Source of the DNA: Acidicapsa acidisoli
Lineage (GTDB): Bacteria; Acidobacteriota; Terriglobia; Terriglobales; Acidobacteriaceae
Length of the DNA stretch: 64,000 nt
NCBI RefSeq assembly: GCF_025685625.1
Contig: NZ_JAGSYI010000002.1
Location: 1,364,001-1,428,000, forward strand
Direction of reading: 5' to 3'
Below the pieces are notes generated by a model. That model had not been told where the DNA came from and ran no database searches. It saw only the letters and a program-made list of their open reading frames with translations. Both the position numbers and the translations under genes were made by a program. Positions 1-10,100 of the stretch are shown piece by piece (within the stretch, counting starts at the first letter, position 1; every line of letters begins with the position of its first letter).

Positions 1-1000
1 CCACGCCAAAGAGCCCGATCACCGGCTTCGCGCCCATCGTCGCGCGAAACTCCTTCGCCGTCTTGCCAATCAGCCACGGAGCAGCCAGCCCATGCCGCGA
101 TTGCCTGTCGGCAGCCAGCATCGGCGCTCTCCGGCTCGTCTCAACCGCATCCAGCGGAATGAGCGCTCCGCTCCCGTTATTCGGAATCATCGCCGCCTCG
201 GGATTGATCTTCCGGATCTCTGAGTTCCAAAGATCCAGCAGACTCACCAGCCGCTCCCGGCTCCACGTCAGATACGCCCGCCGCACAGGATCAGTCCCCA
301 GACCACTTGCACCCGCGCCACGCGGAAGATCGAACCCCGTCGCCGCCTTGAAATTCGCAGCGCAGTGCTGGCAGTAACACTGCCCCGACCCATCCCAGCG
401 ATTGAGAAAAATCCCATCCGGGCGATACCGCGTCATGATCTCGCGATGCACCGCCGTCATGAACTCGAAGTTGTACGGCCCCCACGCGCACGTCACCCAC
501 ATCTCGGGCGTTGCCCAGTGCCTGCGCGGCTTGTCCTCCGCATCCACAGCAATCCAGTCCGGATGCGCGGCCTGCAGGTCGTCATACGTTGCATGCGGAT
601 CGGTCCGCACCAGCACCGACATGCCCATCTTGCGGCAACCCGAGATCAACTCTCCAAGCACATCGCGATCGCCAAGCCACTTGCTCCGATGATGAAACGG
701 AATCTCGGTAGGATAATAAGCCACACACCCGCCGCCGCTGAGACAAACCGCATCCGAGCGCGTGCGCTTGAAGTAATCCAGCCAGAATGCAAGATCAAAA
801 TGCGCAGGATCGTCTTCGACCAGCGTCAACTGAAACCAGCGCATCGGCTTCGAGGCCCACGCAGGCACAGTCTCAACCCCGGCCGCCAGAGCAGCCTCAC
901 CCCACAAAGTGCGCGGCGCAACCTGAGTAAACGCAACCCCAGTTCCCGCAACAGCCGAAGATTGCAGAAACTCCCGACGAGTCAGAGCTAGTGACTTCAT
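1..1000 (-). CDS. Tat-exported putative glycoside hydrolase (GHL6-like), C-terminus cut by window edge
   Basis: The reading frame opens at an ATG at 1000 and stays open to the left edge (333 codons), so the C-terminus is missing. The first residues MKSLALTRREFLQSSAVAG form a twin-arginine export signal, so the protein is probably folded before export. The body reads like the alpha-amylase-like barrel proteins grouped as GHL6 or beta-galactosidase-like: MRWFQLTLVEDDPAHFDLAF opens the barrel, then SGGGCVAYYPTEIPFHHRSK, a strand with RTDPHATYDDLQAAHPDWIA and DGIFLNRWDG. The CxCxxC motif in GQCYCQHCAANF may bind metal. The family is inferred from this pattern and the substrate cannot be named. 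No gene lies between it and chrA. Confidence 0.6.
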   Translation of the reverse strand, partial: MKSLALTRREFLQSSAVAGTGVAFTQVAPRTLWGEAALAAGVETVPAWASKPMRWFQLTLVEDDPAHFDLAFWLDYFKRTRSDAVCLSGGGCVAYYPTEIPFHHRSKWLGDRDVLGELISGCRKMGMSVLVRTDPHATYDDLQAAHPDWIAVDAEDKPRRHWATPEMWVTCAWGPYNFEFMTAVHREIMTRYRPDGIFLNRWDGSGQCYCQHCAANFKAATGFDLPRGAGASGLGTDPVRRAYLTWSRERLVSLLDLWNSEIRKINPEAAMIPNNGSGALIPLDAVETSRRAPMLAADRQSRHGLAAPWLIGKTAKEFRATMGAKPVIGLFGV

Positions 1001-1110
1001 GCGTCCAATGTTACCCGATTGCTTTCGGCGAGCGTCAAGAAGTGAGACTCACGTTCCATCGCATCCTGTCTGGCCAAAGGCCCGTTGCATGCTTATCGGT
1101 ACGAATGTAT

Positions 1111-2436
1111 TTACCATGAGCGAATCAGACAGCGTACGATTCCGAATCCGAGACTCAAGCCGATTACTGTACCTAACTTTGTCCTGCGTGTTCCAAGCAG
1201 GAAGATCGACAGGCCGACCACCGCAACGGCGATCCAATCGAGATCCGCAAAGGCGTACGTTTTTGCGTGAAACAGAACGCCACGGGCGAGAAACAAGGCG
1301 AGATCGACCATAGCAGCGAACACAACTGCGATGACGAGATTCAGCACAGCTTTCATACTTCGATTGTGTTGCGTCCATCTGACAAGAGGAGTGCCCGCGA
1401 ATACGAACAGAAAGCATGGCAGAAAGGTGTATAGAGTCGTCAGCAGGAGGGCTAAGGTACCCATAAGGATCGAACCATGGAAATGGTGAAAGCCCGCCAT
1501 GAACCCGACGAAGGCCACCACGATGATGAGCGGGCCTGGTGTGGTCTCCGCGAGCGCAAAACCATCGAGCATCTGTGGCTGGCTAAGCCAGTGATACCTG
1601 GATACCGCCGCGTGGGCCACATAAGGGATAACAGTGTAGGAACCTCCAACCGTGACGAAGGCAGTGCGCGTAAAGAACAGACCAAGTTGAGCCCAAAAGG
1701 GAAAGCCCCGGCCGAACAAGTAGAGAGCCAGGAATGGAGCGAGCCATATTCCCAATCCCACCGCGGTGATCTTTGCAAGCGATAGGAGAGCCTGCTTCCG
1801 CATGGCAGGGTTCGCAATCGATGCTTCGTAGACAGGCATCGACCGTGTCGACGATACAGAGCCGCGACGGAATTTCGCCAGAATGAAACCCATGACAATA
1901 GCCGCACCCATCACGAAGGGTATCGAAGCATGCAGCCAGCTCATTACCGCGAACGCCCCAGATGCAACAACCCATTGCACCGGCTCAACCAGCGAACGCT
2001 TTGCGAGTCGAGTCAATGCGAGCAGGACAAGAGCCAGCGCCGCGGGCCTAAGACCGCTGAACATGGCAGCGATCCAGGGCAGGTTCCCAAACCGGGCATA
2101 CACGATGCTCAGAGCCAGCAGCACAACCATGGACGGCAAAATAAACAGCACGCCGGCGACGACGCCCCCTTTGATTCCATGCAGTCTCCAGCCAAGATAG
2201 ATGGCTAGCTGCTGGGCCTCCGGACCTGGAAGAATCATGCAATGTCCCAGCGCGTGAAGGAAATCCTCGTTATCGATCCACCTTTTACGTTCCACGAGAT
2301 CGTCGTGCATGATGCCGATGTGAGCCGCTGTCCCGCCAAAGCTGATGAGGCCCAACCGAAACCAGAACCGCGCCGCTTCCGAGAAACACGGGGCGGTAGA
2401 TAATTCTTCACATGGATCGATTTTTTCTGTAACCAC
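1111..2436 (-). CDS. chrA: Chromate transporter ChrA, long two-domain form
   Basis: A 441-residue inner-membrane protein of the CHR family, which exports chromate or related oxyanions. It has two homologous halves. The first carries GLISFGGTAAHIGIMHDDLV (about residues 29-48), an RKRW and the PGPEAQQLAIYLGWR block. The second repeats the theme with FVTVGGSYTVIPYVAH and ALAETTPGPLIIVVAFVGF. Hydrophobic stretches fit 10-12 membrane helices. The start is a GTG at 2436. No Shine-Dalgarno precedes it, but a good promoter ends about seven bases upstream, so the mRNA is probably leaderless. It is divergent from doxX, with a palindromic operator between them. Confidence 0.9.
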   Translation of the reverse strand: MVTEKIDPCEELSTAPCFSEAARFWFRLGLISFGGTAAHIGIMHDDLVERKRWIDNEDFLHALGHCMILPGPEAQQLAIYLGWRLHGIKGGVVAGVLFILPSMVVLLALSIVYARFGNLPWIAAMFSGLRPAALALVLLALTRLAKRSLVEPVQWVVASGAFAVMSWLHASIPFVMGAAIVMGFILAKFRRGSVSSTRSMPVYEASIANPAMRKQALLSLAKITAVGLGIWLAPFLALYLFGRGFPFWAQLGLFFTRTAFVTVGGSYTVIPYVAHAAVSRYHWLSQPQMLDGFALAETTPGPLIIVVAFVGFMAGFHHFHGSILMGTLALLLTTLYTFLPCFLFVFAGTPLVRWTQHNRSMKAVLNLVIAVVFAAMVDLALFLARGVLFHAKTYAFADLDWIAVAVVGLSIFLLGTRRTKLGTVIGLSLGFGIVRCLIRSW

Positions 2437-2465
2437 CTAGACATTATAACGTCATATTGTCTAGG
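2436..2465. promoter_or_regulatory. 30-bp palindromic operator between chrA and doxX
   Basis: The sequence runs from CCTAGACA to TGTCTAGG around a TATAACGTCATA centre and matches its own reverse complement at 26 of 30 positions. Its left side, AGACATTATAACGTCA, recurs with one mismatch directly upstream of the nearby gntR gene (3731-3746). This makes the GntR protein the likely ligand-responsive repressor of both chrA and doxX. Confidence 0.7.
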
Positions 2466-2472
2466 TTGTCAT
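2443..2472 (-). promoter_or_regulatory. Promoter of chrA (leaderless transcript)
   Basis: Read on the minus strand, ATGACA (2472-2467) is followed after 18 bases by a perfect TATAAT (2448-2443). Six more bases lead to the GTG at 2436, which puts the predicted transcript start on or next to the start codon. The promoter overlaps the palindrome at 2436-2465, so a bound regulator would block it. Confidence 0.6.
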
Positions 2473-2505
2473 AATGAAATCGAAACCTGCCAAGGGGAAA
2501 TTACG

Positions 2506-2997
2506 ATGAGCCGAGACCTGACATTCTGGGGTAGAAGAACACAGAATAGCCTGAGAAGATATGCCACGGTGCCCCTTCGATTAATTGTGGGATATGGCTT
2601 TTTTGCACATGGAATAGCCAAATGGAATAAAGGCCCCGATGCATTCGCCGCGATCCTGTATGCGGTTCATGTGCCTGCGGCTCACCTCATGGCCTGGCTC
2701 ACGATCCTTACAGAGATCTTCGCCGGACTCGCGATTCTGTGTGGCGCTTTCGTGTTCTGGGTGAGTTTTCCGGCGATCCTGCTGCTTATTGTCGCGATTC
2801 TGACCGTCCATCTGCCCTATGGATTCAGCTCCATCAAGCTGATGAAGATTGTCGATGGACGCGCACAATTTGGACCACCCGGATACGAGTGTGACCTGCT
2901 TTATGTTGCCTGCATTGTGACTCTTGTGCTGTCCGAGCCCGGTCCGTGGTCTGTCGATGCCTACCGCCTTCGCAAGGAGGGCGGTACTTTGGGCTGA
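2506..2997 (+). CDS. DoxX family membrane protein
   Basis: A 163-residue integral membrane protein with the DoxX pattern: VPLRLIVGYGFFAHGIAKW in the first helix, then LMAWLTILTEIFAGLAILCG, a third helix (FPAILLLIVAILTVHLPYGF) and a last one (LLYVACIVTLVLS). DoxX-like proteins are linked to redox and thiol-stress complexes in other bacteria; the exact role here is unknown. The ATG at 2506 has a strong AAGGGG ribosome site nine bases upstream. The gene is divergent from chrA across the shared operator, and its 3' end overlaps the converging gntR by 37 bases. Co-control with a chromate exporter hints at an oxyanion or redox stress role. Confidence 0.8.
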   Translation: MSRDLTFWGRRTQNSLRRYATVPLRLIVGYGFFAHGIAKWNKGPDAFAAILYAVHVPAAHLMAWLTILTEIFAGLAILCGAFVFWVSFPAILLLIVAILTVHLPYGFSSIKLMKIVDGRAQFGPPGYECDLLYVACIVTLVLSEPGPWSVDAYRLRKEGGTLG

Positions 2998-3728
2998 GAA
3001 GCTTCCGTCTTCGAATGGCGAGCCAGGCGGGTGACGAAGCGAATGAGGTCACCACGGTACGAGAGCATCTCGTAGTCGATCGGCTTGCCGTCCGTCGTGA
3101 ACGAGGTTCGCTCGATACGGAAGATTGGAGATCCTTCCGGAACGCTGAGAGCCTCCGCCACGTGTGCCGAAGCCGTTGCAGCCTCCAGACTGTATTCCGC
3201 CTCAATGAGAGGGACTCCATACTTTTCTTCAAGCAACGTGAAGATCGGCATCACTCGGAGGTCGTTGCGAACGATCTCTCTTCCGATTTCGAGAGGAAGA
3301 TAAGTCTCGTCAAAGGACATTGGAATGGAGTCAGCCAGACGCACCCGTTCAATTCGAATCACGCGCGTCCCCCTGCTTATACCAAGATGCCGGGCCACCC
3401 CTACACTTGCGGCAACCTCACTCTGACTTATCACACGGGCTGAAGCCTTGCGTCCCTGGGTATTCATGTCTTCTACAAACCCGGTCAACCTGGTCAACTC
3501 GTGTGAGAACCTTGGCGCAAGCACAAACGTACCGAGTCCCCTCCGAATCTCGACAATGCCTCGTTGGGTGAGGTTTTGCACTGCGCGACGGACTGTAATC
3601 CGACTTACACCAAAGCGGGCCAGCAACTCGTCTTCGGATGGAAGCCGATCGCCAGCCTGATAATCTCCTCGCGCGATCTCGGAAGCAAGAACCTCTTCGA
3701 CCTTTCCATAGAGCGGAGCGTCAGCCAT
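2961..3728 (-). CDS. GntR-family (HutC/UTRA) transcriptional regulator
   Basis: A 255-residue regulator. Residues 1-70 are a GntR winged helix: YGKVEEVLASEIARGDYQAG, LPSEDELLARFGVSRITVRR and a wing at RRGLGTFV. Residues 80-240 are a UTRA effector-binding domain, with the typical PMSFDETYLPLEIG and EGSPIFRIERTSFTTDGKPI segments. The effector cannot be deduced. The gene converges on doxX. Three bases above its ATG lies a 15/16 copy of half of the chrA/doxX palindrome, so it probably represses itself as well as that divergent pair. Confidence 0.88.
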   Translation of the reverse strand: MADAPLYGKVEEVLASEIARGDYQAGDRLPSEDELLARFGVSRITVRRAVQNLTQRGIVEIRRGLGTFVLAPRFSHELTRLTGFVEDMNTQGRKASARVISQSEVAASVGVARHLGISRGTRVIRIERVRLADSIPMSFDETYLPLEIGREIVRNDLRVMPIFTLLEEKYGVPLIEAEYSLEAATASAHVAEALSVPEGSPIFRIERTSFTTDGKPIDYEMLSYRGDLIRFVTRLARHSKTEASQPKVPPSLRRR

Positions 3729-3730
3729 AA

Positions 3731-3746
3731 AGACAATATAACGTCA
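3731..3746. promoter_or_regulatory. Predicted GntR operator in the gntR leader
   Basis: AGACAATATAACGTCA matches AGACATTATAACGTCA in the chrA/doxX palindrome (2439-2454) at 15 of 16 positions and in the same orientation. It sits immediately upstream of the gntR start. The second palindromic half is not conserved here, so binding may be weaker. Confidence 0.55.
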
Positions 3747-4170
3747 CGGCCGTGGGTGAACTTGCCTATGCAGCAGCCGTAACAAGAAACACGCCAAGGT
3801 GCGATAGACAGAGAAGGATACCCAAATCGATTCTCAAGCTCCCGCGCATTGAACAATTCAAATCGGCGGACTGAACAGCCTGACTTCCCGCAGCTCCCAA
3901 CGAACTTACGATCATGCGATCATTCCGAGAGTTTTCCGTAAATCTCAAGAGTTAGCTTGATCGATGAGAGGAATTTGTCGCTATTTCCTATTCTCGGCGT
4001 TGCCAATCGACGCCGAGTGATATACTTCGGCGGTCGTTCCACAAAAGAAAAAAATGCCTGGGATGCTGTGTAACTTGCAGTCATCCGGAATTGCTATATG
4101 CCGCTGTTTATCGATGAAAGATTAAACAGGCCGGCAATCTAGCTTAATCTCATTCAGGAGTTACCTCACC
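3747..4170. other. Intergenic region upstream of the giant secreted protein
   Basis: No convincing gene was seen. The last part holds a weak inverted repeat (AGATTAA at 4119-4125 with TTAATCT at 4144-4150) ending six bases before the AGGAG ribosome site at 4156-4160. It could form a hairpin in the leader of the 4171 gene. Confidence 0.35.
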
Positions 4171-7100
4171 TTGGTTACTGCGCCGCGGCCTGTTCGCCCC
4201 TCAACCCTTGCGATTGCTTCTTGCCATCCCGATTTCCTGAGCACACGCAGGCTGGGCAAGTTCATAGTTCTGTGCCTTGCGCTCGCCGCGGCGGTTTGCG
4301 GGACAGGTAAGGCCGCATCTGCGCTGACGAAGACTGCCACAACTACGACCCTTGCAGTAACTTCGGGGGGTAATGAGGTGACTACAGTTACCTCGGGCAG
4401 CGTGGTGACGTTGACCACATCGGTAAAAGTGGGAGCTACCGCGGTGACAACCGGGCAGGTCGATTTCTGCGACGCTTCGGCGACTTATTGCACGGATATT
4501 CATGTGTTAGGGACGGCGCAGTTGACGAGCGCGGGAACGGCCACGCTGAAGTTCCGTCCGGGCATCGGAAGCCACAGCTACAAGGCGGTATTTGCGGGAA
4601 CGAATACGCAGGCTGCCAGCTCGTCCAGTGACTCCGCGCTCACGGTGACCGGAACGCCGGTTACGTATGCGACGACGACCACGATCGGAAAAAGCGGGAG
4701 CTGGGGTAAGTACACGCTGACGGCCACGGTTACGGAATCGGGCGGAAAACCCGTACCGACCGGGACTGCGAAATTTCTGGATACAAGCAATGGAAATGCA
4801 GTGCTGGGAACGGCGAATCTTGGCCCGGCTACATCGGGGGTGAGCTGGCTCAATCCGCAGACGCCGAGCGTTGGCTTCAAACCATATTCGGTTGCGGCCG
4901 GTGACTTTAACGGCGATGGAATCCTCGATATGGCCGTGGCGAATATTGGCGATGGCACTGTAACCATCCTCATGGGCAAGGGAGACGGCACATTTACCGC
5001 CAAGCCGGGCACCTTGGCGGTTGCGAGCGCAGGGTACGTAACCGCGGCGGATTTCAACGGGGACGGCAACCTCGATCTCGTGGTCACGAGCTTCTCGATT
5101 GCGACGACACTGGCGATCTACCTTGGCAATGGAGATGGCACGTTTACACAGGCGGCCAGTCCGACAGTTGTGCCGTTCGCAACGGATGTGACGGTAGCCG
5201 ATTTCAATGGCGACGGGATTCCCGATATGGCGGTGTCAACTGAGAGCAGCGGAGGGATTTCAATCCTTCTCGGGAACGGCGATGGGACCTTCACTTCAAG
5301 CCAGATCACTGTTTGGGACCAAGGCTGCGTTGCGGACATTGGAAGTGGAGATTTCAATGGAGACGGCAAAACGGACCTTGTTCTTACGAGCAATTGTGAA
5401 TACAACGGCGGCCATCCCATTGCCATTCTTCTAGGGAACGGGGATGGGACTTTTACGACCGGGACGTATCCGCAGACGGGAATTGCGGCAAACGCAGTGG
5501 TGGTTGCGGACTTGAATGGGGATGGCAGGCCGGATCTGGCTGTGCCGTTTGGCGAAGACGGTTCGATGCTAACCGTGTTCCTGAACAACGGAGATGGAAC
5601 GTTCACGTCCAGCGAATATGGCCCTTCGAGTGGCGGCAATGAATCCTCGCTTGCAGCAGGGGACTTCAACGGAGACGGAATCGTCGATTTGGCCGTGCCG
5701 GGCTTAAACAATACGGTTTCGATCTTTCAGGGAAAGGGAGACGGAACTTTTACTCTGCTGCCGACGACGCCGGCGACAGGCGGTTCTCCGGTTTCCATTG
5801 CTGTCGGTGATTTCAATGGGGATGGCAGCGCCGACCTGGTAACAACCAACGAAGACGACAGGACGGTGACGGTATTGCTCTCGCAGCCGTCACAGACAGC
5901 GATCGCAACCGCGACCAATGTTGTGGTGGCTGTCCCTGGCCAGCATCTGGTCGATGCCAGCTACCCCGGAGATATGAACTACAACGCAAGCGTATCGGGC
6001 ACAACGGAACTCTGGGGAGAACCGCCTGCGACGACGACAACGATGTCGATTACGACGGGCCGCTCCCCTGTTACAACGGTCTCTTCTGGCAGTATCGTGA
6101 CGCTTACGGCGACCGTCAGCGTGGGCGCGACTCCTCTGACGACGGGGCAAGTAGACTTCTGCGACGCATCCGCACCGTACTGCACCGACATTCATGTGAT
6201 TGGCACGGCACAACTCAAGAGCAATGGGACTGCGGCGTTTGCGTTTGTTCCCGGCGCCGGACAACACAGCTATAAGGCATTGCTTCTGCAAAACGGCTGG
6301 GGCGGGATCAGTTCCTCCAGCGCCATGTCTCTGACGGTCAATCCCGAGACAGGTGTTACCTATCCAACCACGACTACGATCGCGCAGAGCGGCACGGTAG
6401 GCAACTACACTCTGACAGCGACAGTGATAGAAGCCGGTGGCGTGACAGCGCCAACAGGAAGCGTGTCGTTCCTCGACACCAGTTATGCAAACGCAGTGCT
6501 CGGCAAGGCGGCTTTGGGGGCTGCTACGCCGGGGCTGGCGTGGCTGAACTCTCAAACGCCGGCGACAGGCACAGAACCAGAGGTTGCGGTGGCTGCGGAT
6601 TTCAATCTGGACGGCAAGGCGGACCTGGCGGTAGTGAATCTATCGAGCAGCACGGTCACGATTCTGCTGGGCAACGGCGATGGGACGTTCACGGAAGCAG
6701 CGAACAGTCCCACGGTGGGCACGCAACCTAGCGCCATTGCCACCGGTGACTTCAACGGTGATGGAGTACCGGACCTTGCAATCGCCAATCAAGACCCGAC
6801 CAACGCAATCACCATCCTGCTTGGCAAGGGCGATGGATCGTTTACCGCGGCAGCAAGTCCCGCTCTGGGCCAGTATCCAATGTCGATGATAGTTGGCGAT
6901 TTCAACGGGGACGGAATTCTGGATATTGCTGTTTCCAACTTCGCGAATTACTACGGTCAGAACACTCTTACGATCCTTGAGGGCAAGGGCGACGGTACCT
7001 TTACGCCGGTGGTCTCCGCCGGGATTCCGGGCTCGCCTACTGCATACCTTATTGCTGGTGACATCAACGGGGACGGAATTCTGGATCTGGTTGGCCTTAC

Positions 7101-10100
7101 AACAGACGGCTTCTCAATCGACGCCTATCTGGGCAATGGAGATGGGAGCTTCCGGAACGGAGGATCGATTCCTGTCCAACCCGTTGTAGACGATATGGCC
7201 CTGGCCGATGTAAACCGCGATGGCAGGCTGGACATTATCGCGGCGAATTCCATCCAGGGAGCCATCACTGTCTTCCTGGGTAATGGCAACGGCACGTTCT
7301 CGCAAACCGGAATTACTACGTATCCGACGCAAGGTACTCCCCTGCACATCCGGGTGGCCGATTTCAACGAAGACGGCCTGCCGGATGTGGTTGGTGCATT
7401 CGAGAACTCCGACATACCCATTCTGCTCGGCAATGGCGATGGTACCTTCACGTCGATCAGCCCGGTTCCCAACAGTGGAAATATCTATACCTACATCACG
7501 AACATTGCGCTGGGGGACTTCAACGGCGACGGCAGACCTGACGTGGCTGGCGTGGAAGCCTACAACAATGCGCTGACGATCCAATTGAGTCAACCCGCAC
7601 AGACGGCCTCTGCAACCGCCAACGGAATTTCGCCCGCTGGCCCGGCTCCGCACCTGGTCGATGCACGCTATTCCGGCGACAGCAACTACACAACGAGCAC
7701 TTCGGGGACAACCTCGCTCAACGTTCAAGCGCCGATGCCTGTAATCTCGCCCGCATCCGGAACCTATACGTCGATCCAGTCGGTGACAATCACCGACACG
7801 GTTCCGGGAGCGACGATCTACTACACGATCAATGGAAATCAGCCGAGCACCGCTTCGACCGTCTATACGGGATCGATCACCGTCTCGGCGCAGTATGAAA
7901 CCATCCAGGCGATTGCGGTTGCTACGGGCTATGAGACGAGCGCGATAGCGACAGCAAACTACACATTGAATCTGCGCGCTCCCGCCGCGCCGGTGCTGTC
8001 ACTTCCCGCGGGAAACTACCCTGGCGCTCAGACTGTGACGATTTCAGACGTGACACCCGGTGCTGTCATCTACTACACGACAAACGGATCGTGGCCGACG
8101 ACAAGTTCCGCGCAATATGCTGGCCCCATCACCGTTTCCTCGTCAGAGACACTGGCGGCAGTCGCAGCCAATGGATACGCTTTAAGTCCGCCAGTCAGTG
8201 CGCAGTACCTCATAGACTCGTCTTCGAGTTCTTTTATCTACACTGTCGCCGGGAGCGGGATCTTCGGGTATAGCGGCGATGGAGGTCCGGCAACCGCCGC
8301 TGACTTGAATGATCCCGTTGGAACCGCCCTGGATACCGCGGGCAATCTCTACATTGCAGACGCAGACAACAACGTGATCCGCAAGGTCAGTGCCGGCACC
8401 GGTGTTATCAGCACAGTGGCCGGCACTGGAGTCGCTGGATACAGCGGCGACAGTGGAGCGGCAACGTCGGCAGCGCTCTCTTCGCCGTCGAATGTGGCGC
8501 TCGACAGCGCGGGCAACCTGTACATCGCGGACTCCGGTAACAACGTAATTCGCAAAGTAATGGCAACGACAGGAGTCATCACCACTGTTGCAGGCAACGG
8601 AACGTCCGGGTATAGCGGCGACAATGGTGCTGCGGCAAGCGCGGAATTGAACTATCCCACAGGAATCGCTTTGGATGGCTCCGGCAATCTTTATATTGCC
8701 GATTCGTACAACAATCGCATCCGCGAAGTTACCGCGAAGACCGGGACGATTACGACCGTCGCCGGGAACGGACAATTTGGCTCAACTGGAGATGGCGGTC
8801 CTGCAACGAGCGCGACGTTTGAATTTCCAAAGGGGGTTGCCACCGACAGCGCTGGCAATCTCTATATTGCCGGCTACTATGACAATGTCATCCGCAAGGT
8901 AAATGCCAGCAACGGAGTAATTTCGACTGTGGCTGGCAACGGCTTCGGAGCTGGCCGTGATGAAGGCGGCTACACCGGAGATGGCGGCCCCGCAACCAAC
9001 GCGGAGCTGTACTGGCCAGAATCCGTGGCTGTGGACGGAGTTGGCAACCTCTACATAGCCGATAGCTATAACCAGGTCATCCGGAAGGTGACAGCAAGCA
9101 GCGGCATCATTACGACTATCGTTGGAAACGGATACTCTTGTCGCTCGCTTGGAGGGGATGGCGGACCGGCGACCGATGCAGCGCTCTGCTATCCAATGGG
9201 CGTTTCGCTCGATAGCGCCGGAAATCTGTATATTGCCGACAGCTCCGTAAGCCAAATCCGGAAAGCGACGGTTTCCAGCATTCCTCCGACCGCGTCAACG
9301 GCCTCGCCTGTGTTCTCCGTAGCGGCAGGAACCTATGCCACCCCTCAGACGTTGACGATCACCGATTCCACGCCTGGAGCCGCCATCTATGTAACGACGG
9401 ACGGAACATCGCCCACTACCTTCGGGGCTGAATACAACGGACCCATCAGCGTATCCGGGACAGTGACGGTGCAGGCGCTGGCACTGGCGCCGGGAAATCT
9501 TTCGAGCACTCCCGTCAAGGCGAAGTATACGATCACATCTCCGCCCGCCGCGGTGATCTCTACCGTGACAGGAAACGGCGTGTTCGGCTCCTCCGGGGTT
9601 GGAGGTCCAGCAACCAGTGCGCAGATAGGCCTTCCTCAGGGGCTCGCGTTCGATGGCGCCGGAAACCTTTATATCGCGGACGCCGGGAACAGCGTTGTCT
9701 GGATGGTGTCAGCGAAGACCGGCGTCCTCTCAATTGCCGCAGGGAATGGAACATTTGGCTACAGCGGGGATGGCGGTCCGGCAACCAATGCTCAGTTTGA
9801 TTCGCCCCAGGCCGTGGCAATTGACAGCGACGGCAACCTTTATATCGCCGACTCCTTTAACCAGGTAGTCCGAAAGGTGACAGCCAGCACAGGAGTGATC
9901 TCAACTATTGCGGGAATCCATTACCAAATCGGCACTCCGGGGCAGATTGGCGATGGCGGCCCGGCAACAGCCGCGTTTCTAAATAGTCCCAACGGTCTGG
10001 CGCTGGATAGCGCCGGCAATCTGTATATTTCGGACGCCGGCCACAATGCGGTTCGCATGGTCTCCGCGAGCAGCGGCATTATCACCTCGGTCGCGGGAAA

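Noticed and set aside
365-991. Open frames on the plus strand in 1-1000
   Set aside because: They are antisense to a well-formed Tat-exported protein whose frame, signal and residues are coherent; the plus-strand translations are rich in Arg and Pro without a domain.
2834-3443. Overlapping plus and minus frames at the doxX-gntR junction
   Set aside because: Only the DoxX and GntR frames show recognisable domains; the rest are shadows.
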